Counted from the first letter of the stretch, positions 34,091-43,823 are shown. The stretch: DNA of 64,000 nucleotides from Rhodococcus sp. HM1 (GCF_023218075.1 NZ_JALPTB010000024.1:20253-84252); one strand, 5' to 3'. Notes: generated from the sequence alone by a model not told the origin. Program-made: numbers and translations.

Positions 34091-36789
34091 AGTTCACCGT
34101 GAACGGCCGCGAGATCGACACCCCGGCACGGCCCGGGCAGTGCCTGCGCACCCTGCTGCGCGAGAACACCCACTTCGAGGTGAAGAAGGGATGCGACGCC
34201 GGCGACTGCGGCGCCTGTTCGGTCCTCGTCGACGGGGAAGCGGTGCACTCGTGCATCTACCCCGCACAGCGAATCGAAGGCCACGAGGTCACCACCGTCT
34301 CCGGGCTCGGCACCCCCGAGAACCTGCACCCGCTGCAGCGTCGGTTCGTCGACGCCGCGGGATTCCAGTGCGGGTTCTGCACCGCCGGAATGATCGTCAC
34401 CGCCTCGACATTCACCGACGTCGACCTCGACGACCTGCCGAACCGGCTCAAGGGCAACCTGTGCCGGTGCACCGGGTACCGGTCCATCGACGATTCCCTG
34501 CGTGGCGTCACCAACGTCGAATATGCCGGGGCCGAGCCGTCGTTGGGGCGGTCGCAGGCCGCACCGGCCGGTCCGCGCGTGGTCACCGGAACCGAGCCGT
34601 ACACGTTCGACACCGTCGTGGAAGGGGCCCTGCATATCGCGGTGCTCGGCAGCCCGCACGCGCACGCCCGCATCACGGCGATCGACACCTCGGCGGCCGA
34701 AGCGCTGCCGGGAGTGCACGCGGTGCTGTGCTACCGGGACGCCCCGGACATCGCGTATTCTACTGCCCGCCACGAGAACCGGGAGGAAGATCCCGACGAC
34801 ACCCTCCTGTTCGACCGGGTGCTGCGCTTCCACGGGCAGCGCGTCGCCGCGGTCGTCGCCGAGTCCCCGGCGATCGCGCAGGAGGGGTGCCGCCTGATCG
34901 AGGTCGAGTACGAGGTGCTGCCGTTCGTCCTCGACCCGGACGAGGCACGGTCACCCGGGGCGCCGCTGTTGCACGCCGGCAAGGGATCCGAGTCGCGCAT
35001 CGGCGATCCGTCCCGCAACATCATCGGCGAGGTGCACGGCGGGGTCGGCGACATCGACGCCGGAATCGCCGCGGCTACCGCCGTCGTGCGTGGCCGGTGG
35101 CAGACCCAGCGCGTGCAGCACACGCACCTCGAAACCCACGGGGCCATCGGCTGGATCGACGACGACGGACGCCTGGTGATCCGCAGTTCCACGCAGGTGC
35201 CGTTCCTCGTCCGCGACGAACTGTGCCACGTGTTCGGGCTCGAGTGCGACCGGGTGCGGGTGTTCACGGCGCGGCTCGGCGGCGGGTTCGGCGGGAAGCA
35301 GGAGATGCTGGTCGAGGACGTCGTCGCCGCGGCCGTGCTGCGGACCGGACGTCCGGTGCAGTGGGAGTTCACCCGCAGCGACCAGTTGACGGTCGCACCG
35401 TGCCGGCATCCGATGCGGGTCGACGTCACCGTCGCCGCGGACGCCGACGGGATCCTCACCACGCTGGCGATCGACGTGCTCAACGACGGTGGCGCGTACG
35501 GAAACCATTCGGCGAGCGTCATGTTCCACGGATGCGGCGAATCGATCGAGGTGTACCGCTGCCCGAACAAGCGCGTCGACGCCCAGTCGGTGTACACGAA
35601 CAACCGGCCGTCCGGGGCGTTCCGCGGCTACGGCCTCGGGCAGGTGATCTTCGCCGTCGAATCCGCGATGGACGAGCTGGCTTTGGAACTCGGGATCGAC
35701 CCCTTCGAGCTGCGTCGGCGCAACGTGGTGGTGCCGGGCGACGATCTGATCGGAGCGCACCCGGAGGGCGCGGACCTGGTGTTCGGCAGTTACGGGCTGG
35801 ACCAGTGTCTCGACGTCGTGCAGGAGGCCCTGTCGCGGGGCAACGATGTGGTGGCGCCGGTGGGGGAGCAGTGGCGGATCGGCGAGGGCATGGCGCTGTC
35901 GATGATCGCGTCCAACCCGCCCGGCGGCCACTACGCCGACACGTCGATCGAATTGCAGCCCGACGGAACGTATCTCGCCCGGGTCGGCACCGCCGAGTTC
36001 GGGAACGGCACCACCACGGTGCACACCCAGATCGCCGCGACCGAACTGGGCACCAGCCCCGACCGGATCCAGGTCCGGCAATCCGACACCGACGTCACCA
36101 CCCACGACACCGGTGCCTACGGATCCTCCGGCACGGTGGTCGCGGCCAAGGCCCTGCTGGCGGCGGCGCGGGAACTGCACGGCCGCATCCGCAAACTCGC
36201 CGCCGAACTGACCGGCACCGACGCCGACGCGGTCGTCCTCGAACCGGACGGTGCCCGGGCCGGGGATGTGCTGGTCACCCCCGCGGAACTGCTCGAGGCG
36301 GCCGGTGAGCCGCTGCGCGCCGAGGGCAACCACGGCGGTCTGCCACGGTCGCTGTCGTTCAACGTGCACGGCTTCCGGGTCGCGGTGGACGTGCGGACCG
36401 GTGAGGTCCGGATTCTGCAGTCGGTGCAGGCCGCCGACGCCGGCACGGTCGTCAACCCCGAACAGTGCCGTGGCCAGGTGGAAGGCGGCGTCGCACAGGC
36501 CATCGGCACGGCCCTCTACGAGGAACTGATCACCGACAACCTCGGCCGGGTGACGACGAATGTGCTGCGCAACTACCACATTCCGCAGTACGCGGACGTG
36601 CCGCGCACGGAGGTGCACTTCGTCGAAACGTTCGACACCATCGGTCCGATGGGCGCGAAGTCGATGAGCGAGGCACCGTACAACCCCGTCGCGCCCGCAC
36701 TGGCGAACGCGGTGCGTCGCGCGATCGGGGTGCGGCCGTACGAACTGCCGATCTCCCGCGACCGGGTCTGGAGGGCGCTCGGGCGCTGA
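34087..36789 (+). CDS. Xanthine dehydrogenase, fused Fe-S and Mo subunit
   Basis: A 900-aa fusion. Residues 1-150 form a two-cluster 2Fe-2S subunit (CDAGDCGACSVLVDG, FQCGFCTAGMI, LCRCTGYR); the rest is the molybdopterin subunit with LGGGFGGKQEMLVEDVV, NNRPSGAFRGYGLGQ and the catalytic Glu in GAKSMSEAPYNP. Bacterial enzymes usually have separate or differently ordered chains; the Fe-S to Mo fusion with a separate FAD gene is the notable feature. Substrate xanthine or hypoxanthine is inferred from the neighbours. The gene ends just before a palindromic element acting as terminator. Confidence 0.9.
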   Translation: MKFTVNGREIDTPARPGQCLRTLLRENTHFEVKKGCDAGDCGACSVLVDGEAVHSCIYPAQRIEGHEVTTVSGLGTPENLHPLQRRFVDAAGFQCGFCTAGMIVTASTFTDVDLDDLPNRLKGNLCRCTGYRSIDDSLRGVTNVEYAGAEPSLGRSQAAPAGPRVVTGTEPYTFDTVVEGALHIAVLGSPHAHARITAIDTSAAEALPGVHAVLCYRDAPDIAYSTARHENREEDPDDTLLFDRVLRFHGQRVAAVVAESPAIAQEGCRLIEVEYEVLPFVLDPDEARSPGAPLLHAGKGSESRIGDPSRNIIGEVHGGVGDIDAGIAAATAVVRGRWQTQRVQHTHLETHGAIGWIDDDGRLVIRSSTQVPFLVRDELCHVFGLECDRVRVFTARLGGGFGGKQEMLVEDVVAAAVLRTGRPVQWEFTRSDQLTVAPCRHPMRVDVTVAADADGILTTLAIDVLNDGGAYGNHSASVMFHGCGESIEVYRCPNKRVDAQSVYTNNRPSGAFRGYGLGQVIFAVESAMDELALELGIDPFELRRRNVVVPGDDLIGAHPEGADLVFGSYGLDQCLDVVQEALSRGNDVVAPVGEQWRIGEGMALSMIASNPPGGHYADTSIELQPDGTYLARVGTAEFGNGTTTVHTQIAATELGTSPDRIQVRQSDTDVTTHDTGAYGSSGTVVAAKALLAAARELHGRIRKLAAELTGTDADAVVLEPDGARAGDVLVTPAELLEAAGEPLRAEGNHGGLPRSLSFNVHGFRVAVDVRTGEVRILQSVQAADAGTVVNPEQCRGQVEGGVAQAIGTALYEELITDNLGRVTTNVLRNYHIPQYADVPRTEVHFVETFDTIGPMGAKSMSEAPYNPVAPALANAVRRAIGVRPYELPISRDRVWRALGR

Positions 36790-36796
36790 CGCGCCC

Positions 36797-36836
36797 GTGT
36801 GCCTTTGTGGCGGCTGGGACCGCCACAAAGGCACAC
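36797..36836. repeat. Dispersed palindrome, copy A
   Basis: Perfect 17-base arms starting GTGTGCCTTTGTGGCGG around a six-base loop (CTGGGA), between convergent xdh and ABC ATPase genes. Two relatives occur at 38942-38981 and 51693-51766. This copy probably also serves as a two-way terminator. Confidence 0.85.
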
Positions 36837-36842
36837 CGGCCG

Positions 36843-37655
36843 CTAGGCCGCCTCTGCCCCCTGGAACAGCAGCGCGGACAGCATGTCGACGTAGGCGTGG
36901 AATTCCGGGCTGCGCATCGTCTCTGCGGCGCGGGGACGCGGCAGGTCGATCGGGACGACATCGAGCACCCGGCCCGGCCGTGCGCTCATCACCGCGACCG
37001 CGTCCGACAGCAGCACGGCCTCGGCGATACCGTGCGTGACCATCAGGGTGGTCGCGGGCTTCTCGGTCCAGATCCGCTGCAGCTCGAGGTTGAGGCGCTG
37101 GCGCGTCATGTCGTCGAGCGCACCGAAGGGTTCGTCGAGCAGCAGCACCGACGGGCGTAGCACCAGCGCTCGCGCAATCGAAACACGCTGCCGCATACCG
37201 CCCGACAGTTGCGCGGGTTTCGATTTCTCGAAGCCGCGCAGTCCCACGAGTTCGATGAGTTCGCGCACCAACTCGGGTTCGGCGGGAAGTCCGGCTACCT
37301 GCCGGGGCAGGGCGATGTTCGCCTCGACGGTCCGCCAGGGCAGCAGTGCCGAATCCTGGAAGGCCACACCGAGTTGGTGGGCGTTGCGGAGTTCCTCGGG
37401 GCTCATGCCGTTGACGAGCACCGTGCCGGCGTCCGGGTGGTCGAGGCCCGCGAGGATCCGCAGCACCGTCGACTTACCGCAACCGGACGGCCCCAGGAGG
37501 GAGAGGAACTGTCCCTCGGAGGTGCGCAGATCCACGTTGTCGAGCGCCGTGACCGTGGCGCGGCCGGACTTGAACCGGCGCGACAGGCCGGTGATGTCGA
37601 GGCCGGTGCCGAGGGGCCGCAGACCGTCGGCAGCGGGTGAAGAGGTAGCAGTCAC
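36843..37655 (-). CDS. ABC transporter ATPase, SsuB/TauB-type
   Basis: A 270-aa ATPase. Walker A GPSGCGKSTVLRIL, Q-loop VAFQDSALLPWRTV, signature LSGGMRQRVSIARAL, Walker B VLLLDEPFGALDD, H-loop VTHGIAEA. The W-R-T-V after the Q loop and H-G-I-A-E-A are typical of nitrate/taurine/pyrimidine-precursor importers. The GTG at 37655 was chosen for length and its GGAG. No permease or binding protein gene lies beside it in this window, so its partners must be elsewhere. Its location in a purine region hints at a nucleobase-related substrate. Confidence 0.85.
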   Translation of the reverse strand: MTATSSPAADGLRPLGTGLDITGLSRRFKSGRATVTALDNVDLRTSEGQFLSLLGPSGCGKSTVLRILAGLDHPDAGTVLVNGMSPEELRNAHQLGVAFQDSALLPWRTVEANIALPRQVAGLPAEPELVRELIELVGLRGFEKSKPAQLSGGMRQRVSIARALVLRPSVLLLDEPFGALDDMTRQRLNLELQRIWTEKPATTLMVTHGIAEAVLLSDAVAVMSARPGRVLDVVPIDLPRPRAAETMRSPEFHAYVDMLSALLFQGAEAA

Positions 37656-37772
37656 GATGGCGCAACTCCGATCCGTGGGCGATTCCGGGACGACCGGAAG
37701 CGGACACGGCCGGGACGACGGCGCGGGTCCGGGACCGGTGCGAATTCTCACCGTGCCGCTCGCGCCGGGCCC

Positions 37773-37807
37773 TGTCAAGCCGGTGGTCCGCGTTACGCAT
37801 CCTTAAC
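37773..37807 (-). promoter_or_regulatory. ABC ATPase promoter with GlnR-like box
   Basis: A minus-strand -35 TTGACA (37778-37773) is preceded by GTTAC-GCATCC-TTAAC (plus strand 37792-37807), one base off the actinobacterial GlnR pattern GTNAC-N6-GNNAC. The box lies about 14 bases upstream of the -35, an activator position. No good -10 is seen. A further near-palindrome CGTAACATGTTGCG stands at 37838-37851. Confidence 0.4.
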
Positions 37808-37876
37808 CGACCGGCAAACAGATTGTTCGAAGATATCCGTAACATGTTGCGTCGTAATGCTATCCAAGACGACGGA

Positions 37877-38836
37877 TCACGCCGCGCCGGACCGCGCCTT
37901 CAGGTAGGCGTGCGTCGCGTCGAAGCGGGACAGCATGTACTCACCGGCGGTGATCGATGGGTACAGCGGCTCGGCTCCCGGCTCCACACACGTCGGTATC
38001 GCCTCGACGAGCGCGTGGAAATCGGGTGCCACGAAGAACGGCAGCGAGTACCGGTCGCGTCCGACCGGAGCCAGGACACGGTGGCGGGTGGAAACATAGC
38101 GGTGGTTCGTCCACCGCGCGATCATGTCGCCCAGATTGACGACGAGAGCGTCCGGCGGAGTCGTCACGTCGATCCAGCCGCCGCGCGCCGCGACCTGAAG
38201 TCCACCGACGTCGTCCTGCGCCAGCAGCGTCAGCGAGCCGTAGTCGGTGTGGGCGCCCGCGCCCGGGGCTGTCTCGTTCGCGGGGACCGGTGGGTAGTGC
38301 AGCATCCGCAGGGTCACAAGGGGATCCCGGAACATCGGTGCGAACCAATCCGCGTCGAGTCCGAGCGCGAGCGCGAGGCCTCGCATCAGGTGTGCATTGA
38401 TGTCCAAACACGCCGCCGCGTAGGCGTCGGCCACCTCCCGGAACCCGGGCATCAGTGCCGCCGGCCACTGGGTCGCGCCGTGCAGTGGGGTCCCGGCGAT
38501 CACGTCGGGGTGGTCCGGGCCGCGGTCGGTGGGGATGTCGAGCGCCTCCTTGGTGTCGGCACCGACGGCGTCGTCGAGAGTTTCGGCTCTCGCGGGCACA
38601 TATCCGCTGTGGCAGTCGGACTTCGCGATGGCGATCTCCATCTTCGTCTCCGTGGGAAGGGAGAAGAATCGCTTCGCCTGGTCCATGGTCGCGGCCCGCA
38701 GCGCGGGATCCAGACCGTGCCCGGTGATGGTGAAGAAGCCGAGATCGGTGCATGCGGCGTCGAGCGCGGCGGCGACCGCTCCAGGATCGGTGCCGTCGCG
38801 CAGCGGTCGTAGGTCGATGACGGGGAGTGTCTCCAT
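37877..38836 (-). CDS. Isopenicillin N synthase-type oxygenase
   Basis: A 319-aa 2-oxoglutarate/Fe(II) dioxygenase of the IPNS/thymine-hydroxylase group. The DIOX_N part has TLPVIDLRPL; the iron site is H-x-D in GAHTDYGSLTLLAQD and a distal His in STRHRVL; the R-x-S for 2-oxoglutarate is RYSLPFF. GGAGG precedes the ATG. It neighbours xanthine dehydrogenase and a nucleoside-like importer and has a distant paralogue at 55066-56124 in the allantoin cluster. That context suggests a purine or pyrimidine base substrate, not an antibiotic precursor. Confidence 0.85.
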   Translation of the reverse strand: METLPVIDLRPLRDGTDPGAVAAALDAACTDLGFFTITGHGLDPALRAATMDQAKRFFSLPTETKMEIAIAKSDCHSGYVPARAETLDDAVGADTKEALDIPTDRGPDHPDVIAGTPLHGATQWPAALMPGFREVADAYAAACLDINAHLMRGLALALGLDADWFAPMFRDPLVTLRMLHYPPVPANETAPGAGAHTDYGSLTLLAQDDVGGLQVAARGGWIDVTTPPDALVVNLGDMIARWTNHRYVSTRHRVLAPVGRDRYSLPFFVAPDFHALVEAIPTCVEPGAEPLYPSITAGEYMLSRFDATHAYLKARSGAA

Positions 38837-38941
38837 GGGGCCTCCGCAGATGGACGGATGGTGGTCGTTCCCAGTTAATTCCGGTGATGATGCCGTCCCG
38901 TCTCGGAGCCGTGAGATCGGCGTTACGTGCGCTTCGCGCCC

Positions 38942-38981
38942 GTGTGCCGTTGTGGCGGTCAGGGCCGCCACAACGGCACAC
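38942..38981. repeat. Dispersed palindrome, copy B
   Basis: Perfect 17-base arms starting GTGTGCCGTTGTGGCGG with a six-base loop (TCAGGG). It differs from copy A by a compensated base pair in the stem. It lies in a divergent intergenic region where a terminator would not be expected. Confidence 0.85.
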
Positions 38982-39098
38982 CGGGGGCGCAGCCCCACCC
39001 TGAAACACAAACGTCACGGATCGGACATTCCCGATCAATCAACCACCGGCATCGTCTGCCGACAACGAACAACGACTGCGCGGAAGGTCGTACACCGC

Positions 39099-40667
39099 AT
39101 GATGACTGCCCAAGCTCTGCGCCGCACGGCATCGAAGGCAGAGGCCGTGTCCGACGCGGACCCCGCTGCACCGGGCGTCGTGATGCGCAACATCCGGCGC
39201 GCGTTCGACGACAACGTGGTCCTGCGCGACGTCTCGTTGCACGTGCGCCTGGGCGAGGTCCACGCGTTGCTCGGCGAGAACGGCGCCGGCAAATCCACTC
39301 TTATGCGGATTCTCACCGGACTGCTGCCTGCCGACGAGGGCACCGTCACGCTCGACGGTGTGGAACTCACCGCGGGGAACCGGAATCGGATCGCGATGGT
39401 GCACCAGCATTTCATGCTCGTGCCCAACATGACCGTCGCGGAGAACTTCCTGCTCGGCCGGTCCCGCGGCATCGTCGGACGCAACCGTCTCCGCGCGATG
39501 TCACGCGAAATCGAATCGCTCGCAGAGGAAACCGGCCTGCAGTGCGATCCCCGGGCGCGCATCGACTCGCTGTCGGTCGGCGAGCAGCAGCGCGTCGAGA
39601 TCCTGCGGGCCCTGCACCAGGGCGCGCACTATCTGCTTCTCGACGAACCCACCGCGAACCTCGCTCCCCCCGAAGTTGACGCCCTTCTGTCCCGGATCCG
39701 CGACCTCGCAGCCGATCTGAACGTCGGCATCGTGCTGATCACCCACCACCTCGAGGAAGTGCTCGAGGCCTGCGACAGGGTCAGCGTCCTGCGGGGCGGC
39801 CGTCTGGTCGCCGAGAAGGCGGTCGCCGACGTCACCACCGCCGAACTGGCCCGCCACATGGTGGGCCGTGAGGTCGGGCTGGGCGTGCGACGGGCGGCCA
39901 CCTCGCCGCCCGGCGCCACGGCACTCGAACTCGCCGGCGTGTCCGTGCCGGGGCAGCTGCACGACGTGGATCTCGCCGTGAAGGCAGGGGAACTCGTCGC
40001 GGTCGCCGGTGTGGAGGGCAACGGCCAAGCGACGCTCGAGGACGTCGTGTCCGGGCTCGCCCCGGCCACCGCCGGGGTCGTCCGGATCGGAGGTGAGGTC
40101 GTCGAGCGGCTCACCCCCGGTACGGTCCGCGCCGCAGGGGTCGGGATCGTCCCGTCCGACCGCTACACCCGCGGTCTCGCCAAGGCACTCGGGATCGACG
40201 TGAACCTGTCCGTCGACTCGTCCGCTCGCCCTCCGGTCGCTCGGCGCTGGGGAACACTGTCGCGCAGAGCGATCCGCGACCGCGCCGTCCGGATCATCGA
40301 GGCGCTGTCCGTCAAGGCCGCGAGCCCGTCCATCCCGGCGGGCACCCTCTCCGGCGGGCACGCGCAGCGCGTGGTGCTGGGCCGCGTGCTCGACGGTAAG
40401 CCGGACGTCCTGCTCGTCGCTCAGCCCACCCGAGGGCTCGACGTGGGGGCAACCGAATTCGTCTGGGCCACACTGGAACAACACCGCAGTCGCGGAGCGG
40501 CGATCATGCTGATCTCCTCGGACCTCGACGAGATCTGCAGTCTCGCCGACCGGGTCGTCGTCCTCTACCGCGGCCGGATCGTCGCCGAGTTCGCCGAAGG
40601 CCCGTTCGACCGCGAGGCCATCGGCTCCGCGATGGGCGGTCGGCAGATCCAGGAGAACGCCGCGTGA
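39099..40667 (+). CDS. BMP-type ABC importer ATPase (nucleoside-like)
   Basis: A 522-aa protein with two ATPase domains, like the RbsA/YufO family. The first has GENGAGKSTLMRIL and LSVGEQQRVEILRAL with Walker B LLLDEPTANLAPPE; the second has the degenerate P-loop GVEGNGQATLEDVV and signature LSGGHAQRVVLGRVL, with DVLLVAQPTRGLDVGA. With two permeases and a BMP lipoprotein it forms a full importer, which in this family usually carries nucleosides. Start ATG at 39099 (a second ATG follows directly); Shine-Dalgarno is weak (GGAAGG, distant). Confidence 0.9.
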   Translation: MMTAQALRRTASKAEAVSDADPAAPGVVMRNIRRAFDDNVVLRDVSLHVRLGEVHALLGENGAGKSTLMRILTGLLPADEGTVTLDGVELTAGNRNRIAMVHQHFMLVPNMTVAENFLLGRSRGIVGRNRLRAMSREIESLAEETGLQCDPRARIDSLSVGEQQRVEILRALHQGAHYLLLDEPTANLAPPEVDALLSRIRDLAADLNVGIVLITHHLEEVLEACDRVSVLRGGRLVAEKAVADVTTAELARHMVGREVGLGVRRAATSPPGATALELAGVSVPGQLHDVDLAVKAGELVAVAGVEGNGQATLEDVVSGLAPATAGVVRIGGEVVERLTPGTVRAAGVGIVPSDRYTRGLAKALGIDVNLSVDSSARPPVARRWGTLSRRAIRDRAVRIIEALSVKAASPSIPAGTLSGGHAQRVVLGRVLDGKPDVLLVAQPTRGLDVGATEFVWATLEQHRSRGAAIMLISSDLDEICSLADRVVVLYRGRIVAEFAEGPFDREAIGSAMGGRQIQENAA

Positions 40668-41746
40668 GCGCGGGCACGCTCACTGCCCCGCCCGCCCCAC
40701 CGGCACCGTCGGACGGCTCCGGCACGTCCCGGGTACGAGCCGCCGCGACCGCGGCCGCGGTGCCGCTGCTCGCCGTGATGGTCGGCCTGGCGGTCGGCGC
40801 GGTGCTGATCGTCCTGGCCGGCGGTTCACCTCTCGAGGCCTATGGCACCATGCTCGACGCCGCGCTCGGCGGGGACACCCAGCTCGGGCGGCTGCTGACC
40901 GGCATGACCCCGCTCGTGCTCATGGGACTCGGTTATGCCGTCGCCTACCGCACCGGTTTCGTCACCATCGGGGCGCAGGGCCACTACGACGTCGGTGCGA
41001 TCACCGCCACCGCGGTGGTGCTCGGCCTGCCGCTCGGGAGCAGCTGGGTGGCGATCCCGGTCGTCGCGGTCACGTCCGCGGCGGCAGGTGCGCTCGTCGG
41101 CGCGGTCGCGGGGGTGCTGAAGGCCCGGCTCGGCGTCAACGAGATCATCTCCTCGCTCATGCTCAACTACCTGGTCTTCTACGGCCTGGCGTGGGCGGTG
41201 CGCAAACCGCTGGCGAACCCCAACGGTTTCACCCCCGAGTCGGAACGGATCCCGGAGTGGGCGCAGCTGGCGACCTTCCCCGGGACCAAGATTCACCTCG
41301 GTGTGCTCGTCGCCGTGCTCGCCGTCCCCGCGGTGTGGTGGCTGATGCGTTCCACCCGTTTCGGTTTCGCGTCGCAGGTGGTGGGGGAGAGCCCGACCGT
41401 GGCCGCCGCCAACGGTATCGATGTGGCCCGCACGGTGATCACCGCATCGTTGATCAGCGGCGCCCTCGGCGGAATTGCGGGCGCAATCATGTTGCTCGGC
41501 AGCGAGTTCCGTCTCTCCCTGGCGATCTCGTCGGGAATCGGCTTCACCGCGATCGTCGTCGCGCTGCTCGGCCGGCGCAACCCCTTCGGGATCGTCCTCG
41601 CTGCGGCGCTGGTGTCCGGGCTGACACTCGGCGGACAGGCGGTGCAGCGGACGCAGGAGATCCCGGCGTCCATCGGGACGGTGGTACAGGCGGTGATGAT
41701 CCTGACCGTGCTGGTGGCGAATCGAATTGTGGAGCGTGCCCGATGA
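40664..41746 (+). CDS. BMP-type ABC importer permease 1
   Basis: A 360-aa permease of the BPD_transp_2 family with about nine hydrophobic segments. It starts with a Pro-rich cytoplasmic tail (TAPPAPPAPSDGSG), and carries the family loops FVTIGAQGHYDVGAI and GFASQVVGESPTVAAANGIDVART. The GTG overlaps the ATPase stop (GTGA). Confidence 0.9.
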   Translation: MSAGTLTAPPAPPAPSDGSGTSRVRAAATAAAVPLLAVMVGLAVGAVLIVLAGGSPLEAYGTMLDAALGGDTQLGRLLTGMTPLVLMGLGYAVAYRTGFVTIGAQGHYDVGAITATAVVLGLPLGSSWVAIPVVAVTSAAAGALVGAVAGVLKARLGVNEIISSLMLNYLVFYGLAWAVRKPLANPNGFTPESERIPEWAQLATFPGTKIHLGVLVAVLAVPAVWWLMRSTRFGFASQVVGESPTVAAANGIDVARTVITASLISGALGGIAGAIMLLGSEFRLSLAISSGIGFTAIVVALLGRRNPFGIVLAAALVSGLTLGGQAVQRTQEIPASIGTVVQAVMILTVLVANRIVERAR

Positions 41747-42705
41747 ACTGGTCCGATGTCCTGGGCGCCGGTGCCATCGTGCCGTTGCTCACCGCGGCGC
41801 TGCGCCTGGCGATGCCGATCATTGTCGCGGCGGCCGGCGCGTGCCTCGCCGAACGCTCCGGGGTGCTGAACCTGGGCATCGAGGGGCAGATGATGATGGG
41901 CGCGGTCGCCGCGTTCATCACGACCTACTACAGCGGCAGCCCGCTGCTCGGTGCCGCGGTCGGGGCGACCGCCGGCCTGGCCGTCGCCGCGGTCGTGGGC
42001 GCCGCCACCATCACGCTGGGCATCGACCAGATCATCACCGGCATCTCGGTGGTGATTCTCGGGACCGGTCTCGCATCGTTCCTGTACCTGCAGACATTCG
42101 GGATCAGCGGCACGCCGCCGCGCACGCAGGGCACCGCGCCGGTCGAGATCCCCGTCCTGTCGGACATCCCGCTGCTCGGGCCGGTGCTGTTCTCGCAGTC
42201 CCCCCTCGTCTACCTGTCGATCGCGATCGTCGTCGCCCTCTGGTGGGTGCTGGGGCGCACCGCATTCGGCCTGTCGGTGCGCGCATCCGGGGAGAATCCG
42301 AACGCCGCGGACTCGGTCGGGGTCTCCGTGCCTGGCACACGATGGGCCGCACTGCTCGTGTCCGGAGCCACCGCCGGTCTGGCCGGTGCGCTGGTCGTCG
42401 ACGGCCTCGGCTTCTTCCAGGACGGCATCACCGGTGGTCGAGGCTGGGTCGCGCTCGGGGTGGTGATCCTGGCCCGATGGAACCCGCTGGGCGCCATGGC
42501 CGGCGGTTTCATGTTCGGTCTCGTCGACGCGTTCCAGCTCCGCGTCCAGTCCGCGTCGGGCGGGCAGGCCACGGTCGTGCCCTACGAGCTGTTCCAGGCC
42601 TTACCGTACGCGGTCACCCTGATCGCGGTCGTCGTCACCACCGTGTGGTTCCGCCGAACCAATGCCCCCTCTGCGCTGGGAAGCCCCTTCGTTCCCGCGA
42701 AATGA
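41743..42705 (+). CDS. BMP-type ABC importer permease 2
   Basis: A 320-aa permease starting MNWSDVLGAGAIVPLLTAALR, with LAERSGVLNLGIEGQMMMGAVAAF, the strongly conserved first loop of the family, and GLSVRASGENPNAADSVGVSV. It pairs with permease 1 (ATGA overlap). A small hairpin follows before the binding-protein gene. Confidence 0.9.
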   Translation: MNWSDVLGAGAIVPLLTAALRLAMPIIVAAAGACLAERSGVLNLGIEGQMMMGAVAAFITTYYSGSPLLGAAVGATAGLAVAAVVGAATITLGIDQIITGISVVILGTGLASFLYLQTFGISGTPPRTQGTAPVEIPVLSDIPLLGPVLFSQSPLVYLSIAIVVALWWVLGRTAFGLSVRASGENPNAADSVGVSVPGTRWAALLVSGATAGLAGALVVDGLGFFQDGITGGRGWVALGVVILARWNPLGAMAGGFMFGLVDAFQLRVQSASGGQATVVPYELFQALPYAVTLIAVVVTTVWFRRTNAPSALGSPFVPAK

Positions 42706-42733
42706 CAGCCCCCGCGAAATGGCAGTACACGTA

Positions 42734-42747
42734 ACGGGTTTCCCCGT
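42734..42747 (+). other. Small hairpin before the lipoprotein gene
   Basis: ACGGG-TTTC-CCCGT in the 57-base gap between permease 2 and the lipoprotein gene. Such hairpins often protect the more abundant binding-protein mRNA; too short to be a clear terminator. Confidence 0.4.
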
Positions 42748-42762
42748 GGTTAGGAGAGTTCT

Positions 42763-43785
42763 GTGAAGAAGTTGGGTACCGCCGTCGCGGCCGCGGCCGC
42801 CGTGGTCGTCACCGTCGCCGGATGTTCGAGTTCGGATTCGGGCGGCGACGCCTCCGGCGACGGCGCGATCAAGGTTGCCGTCATCACCTCCGGCCCGGTC
42901 AACGACCTGGGCTGGAACCAGGGCATGGTGGAAGGCGCACAGAAACTCGACGACGAAGGGCTCATCGATCTGACTGTGGTACAGCAGGATTCGGGTGCGA
43001 CTTCCGATCAGATCGCCCAGATCGCGACCGATCTCGCCGAGGACGGCAACCAGCTCATCGTCGGCCACTCCTTCAACTACGGCGAACCGATCAAGAACAT
43101 CCTCGCCGACTACCCCGATGTGCTGTTCGCCTACGCCGGTGGGTTCGGTGACATCACCGAGAACATGGCCGACTACAGCCAGCCGTTCTACGAGGCCTCG
43201 TTCCTGACCGGCATCCTCGCCGGATCGCTGACCGAGACCGGAATCCTCTCCGGTACAGCGGGATTCGAGATTCCCGTGTGCAAGGCGCAGATCGAGTCGT
43301 TCGCGGACGGCGCGAAGCTCACCTACAAGGGTCCGGGTGAGATCACCCTGAAGCCGGCCTACATCGGCGGGTGGTCCGACGCGGCCGCGCAGACGCTCGA
43401 GGCCGTCAACGCCCTCGTCGACCAGGGTGCCGACCAGTTCACCAGCTGCGGTGTCGACGCCGCCACGGTCGAGGGCGCCGAGCAGCGCGGCGTCCAGGTC
43501 GTCGGATACGCCATGGACCAGACGCCCCTCGCGCCCGACAACGTCGTCTCGTCGATCGTGTGGAACCTCGACGAGGTGCTGCGCACCATGGTCGCCGACG
43601 TCGAGGCCGGCAACGTGAATCCGGCCAGGTACTACGACGTGAGCTTCGCGGAGGGTGGTGTCGACGTCGTGATCAACCCGGCGTTCGCCGACAAGATCTC
43701 GCCCGAGGCGATGGCGCTGTTCGAGGAGTACCGGGAGAAGATCATGTCCGGTGAGTACGTCGTCGAATACAAGGGCGGGGACTGA
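42763..43785 (+). CDS. BMP family substrate-binding lipoprotein
   Basis: A 340-aa lipoprotein of the BMP/PnrA family. It begins MKKLGTAVAAAAAVVVTVAGCSSSDSGG with lipobox VAGC, then VAVITSGPVNDLGWNQGMVEGAQ (the D-x-x-W/F-N-Q ligand region), YADQ-like VGYAMDQTPLAPDNVVSSIVWN. PnrA-type proteins bind purine nucleosides, which suits the xanthine dehydrogenase and 8-oxoguanine deaminase nearby. The GTG has AGGAGAG just before it. Ends at a strong terminator. Confidence 0.9.
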   Translation: MKKLGTAVAAAAAVVVTVAGCSSSDSGGDASGDGAIKVAVITSGPVNDLGWNQGMVEGAQKLDDEGLIDLTVVQQDSGATSDQIAQIATDLAEDGNQLIVGHSFNYGEPIKNILADYPDVLFAYAGGFGDITENMADYSQPFYEASFLTGILAGSLTETGILSGTAGFEIPVCKAQIESFADGAKLTYKGPGEITLKPAYIGGWSDAAAQTLEAVNALVDQGADQFTSCGVDAATVEGAEQRGVQVVGYAMDQTPLAPDNVVSSIVWNLDEVLRTMVADVEAGNVNPARYYDVSFAEGGVDVVINPAFADKISPEAMALFEEYREKIMSGEYVVEYKGGD

Positions 43786-43823
43786 CCCGACGGTGATCGT
43801 CGAGGTATGAACGAACCGGCGCT

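Noticed and set aside
36797..36836. Peptide-like frame containing CLCGG and RHKGT in several places
   Set aside because: These are translations of the palindromic element itself, not a conserved gene.
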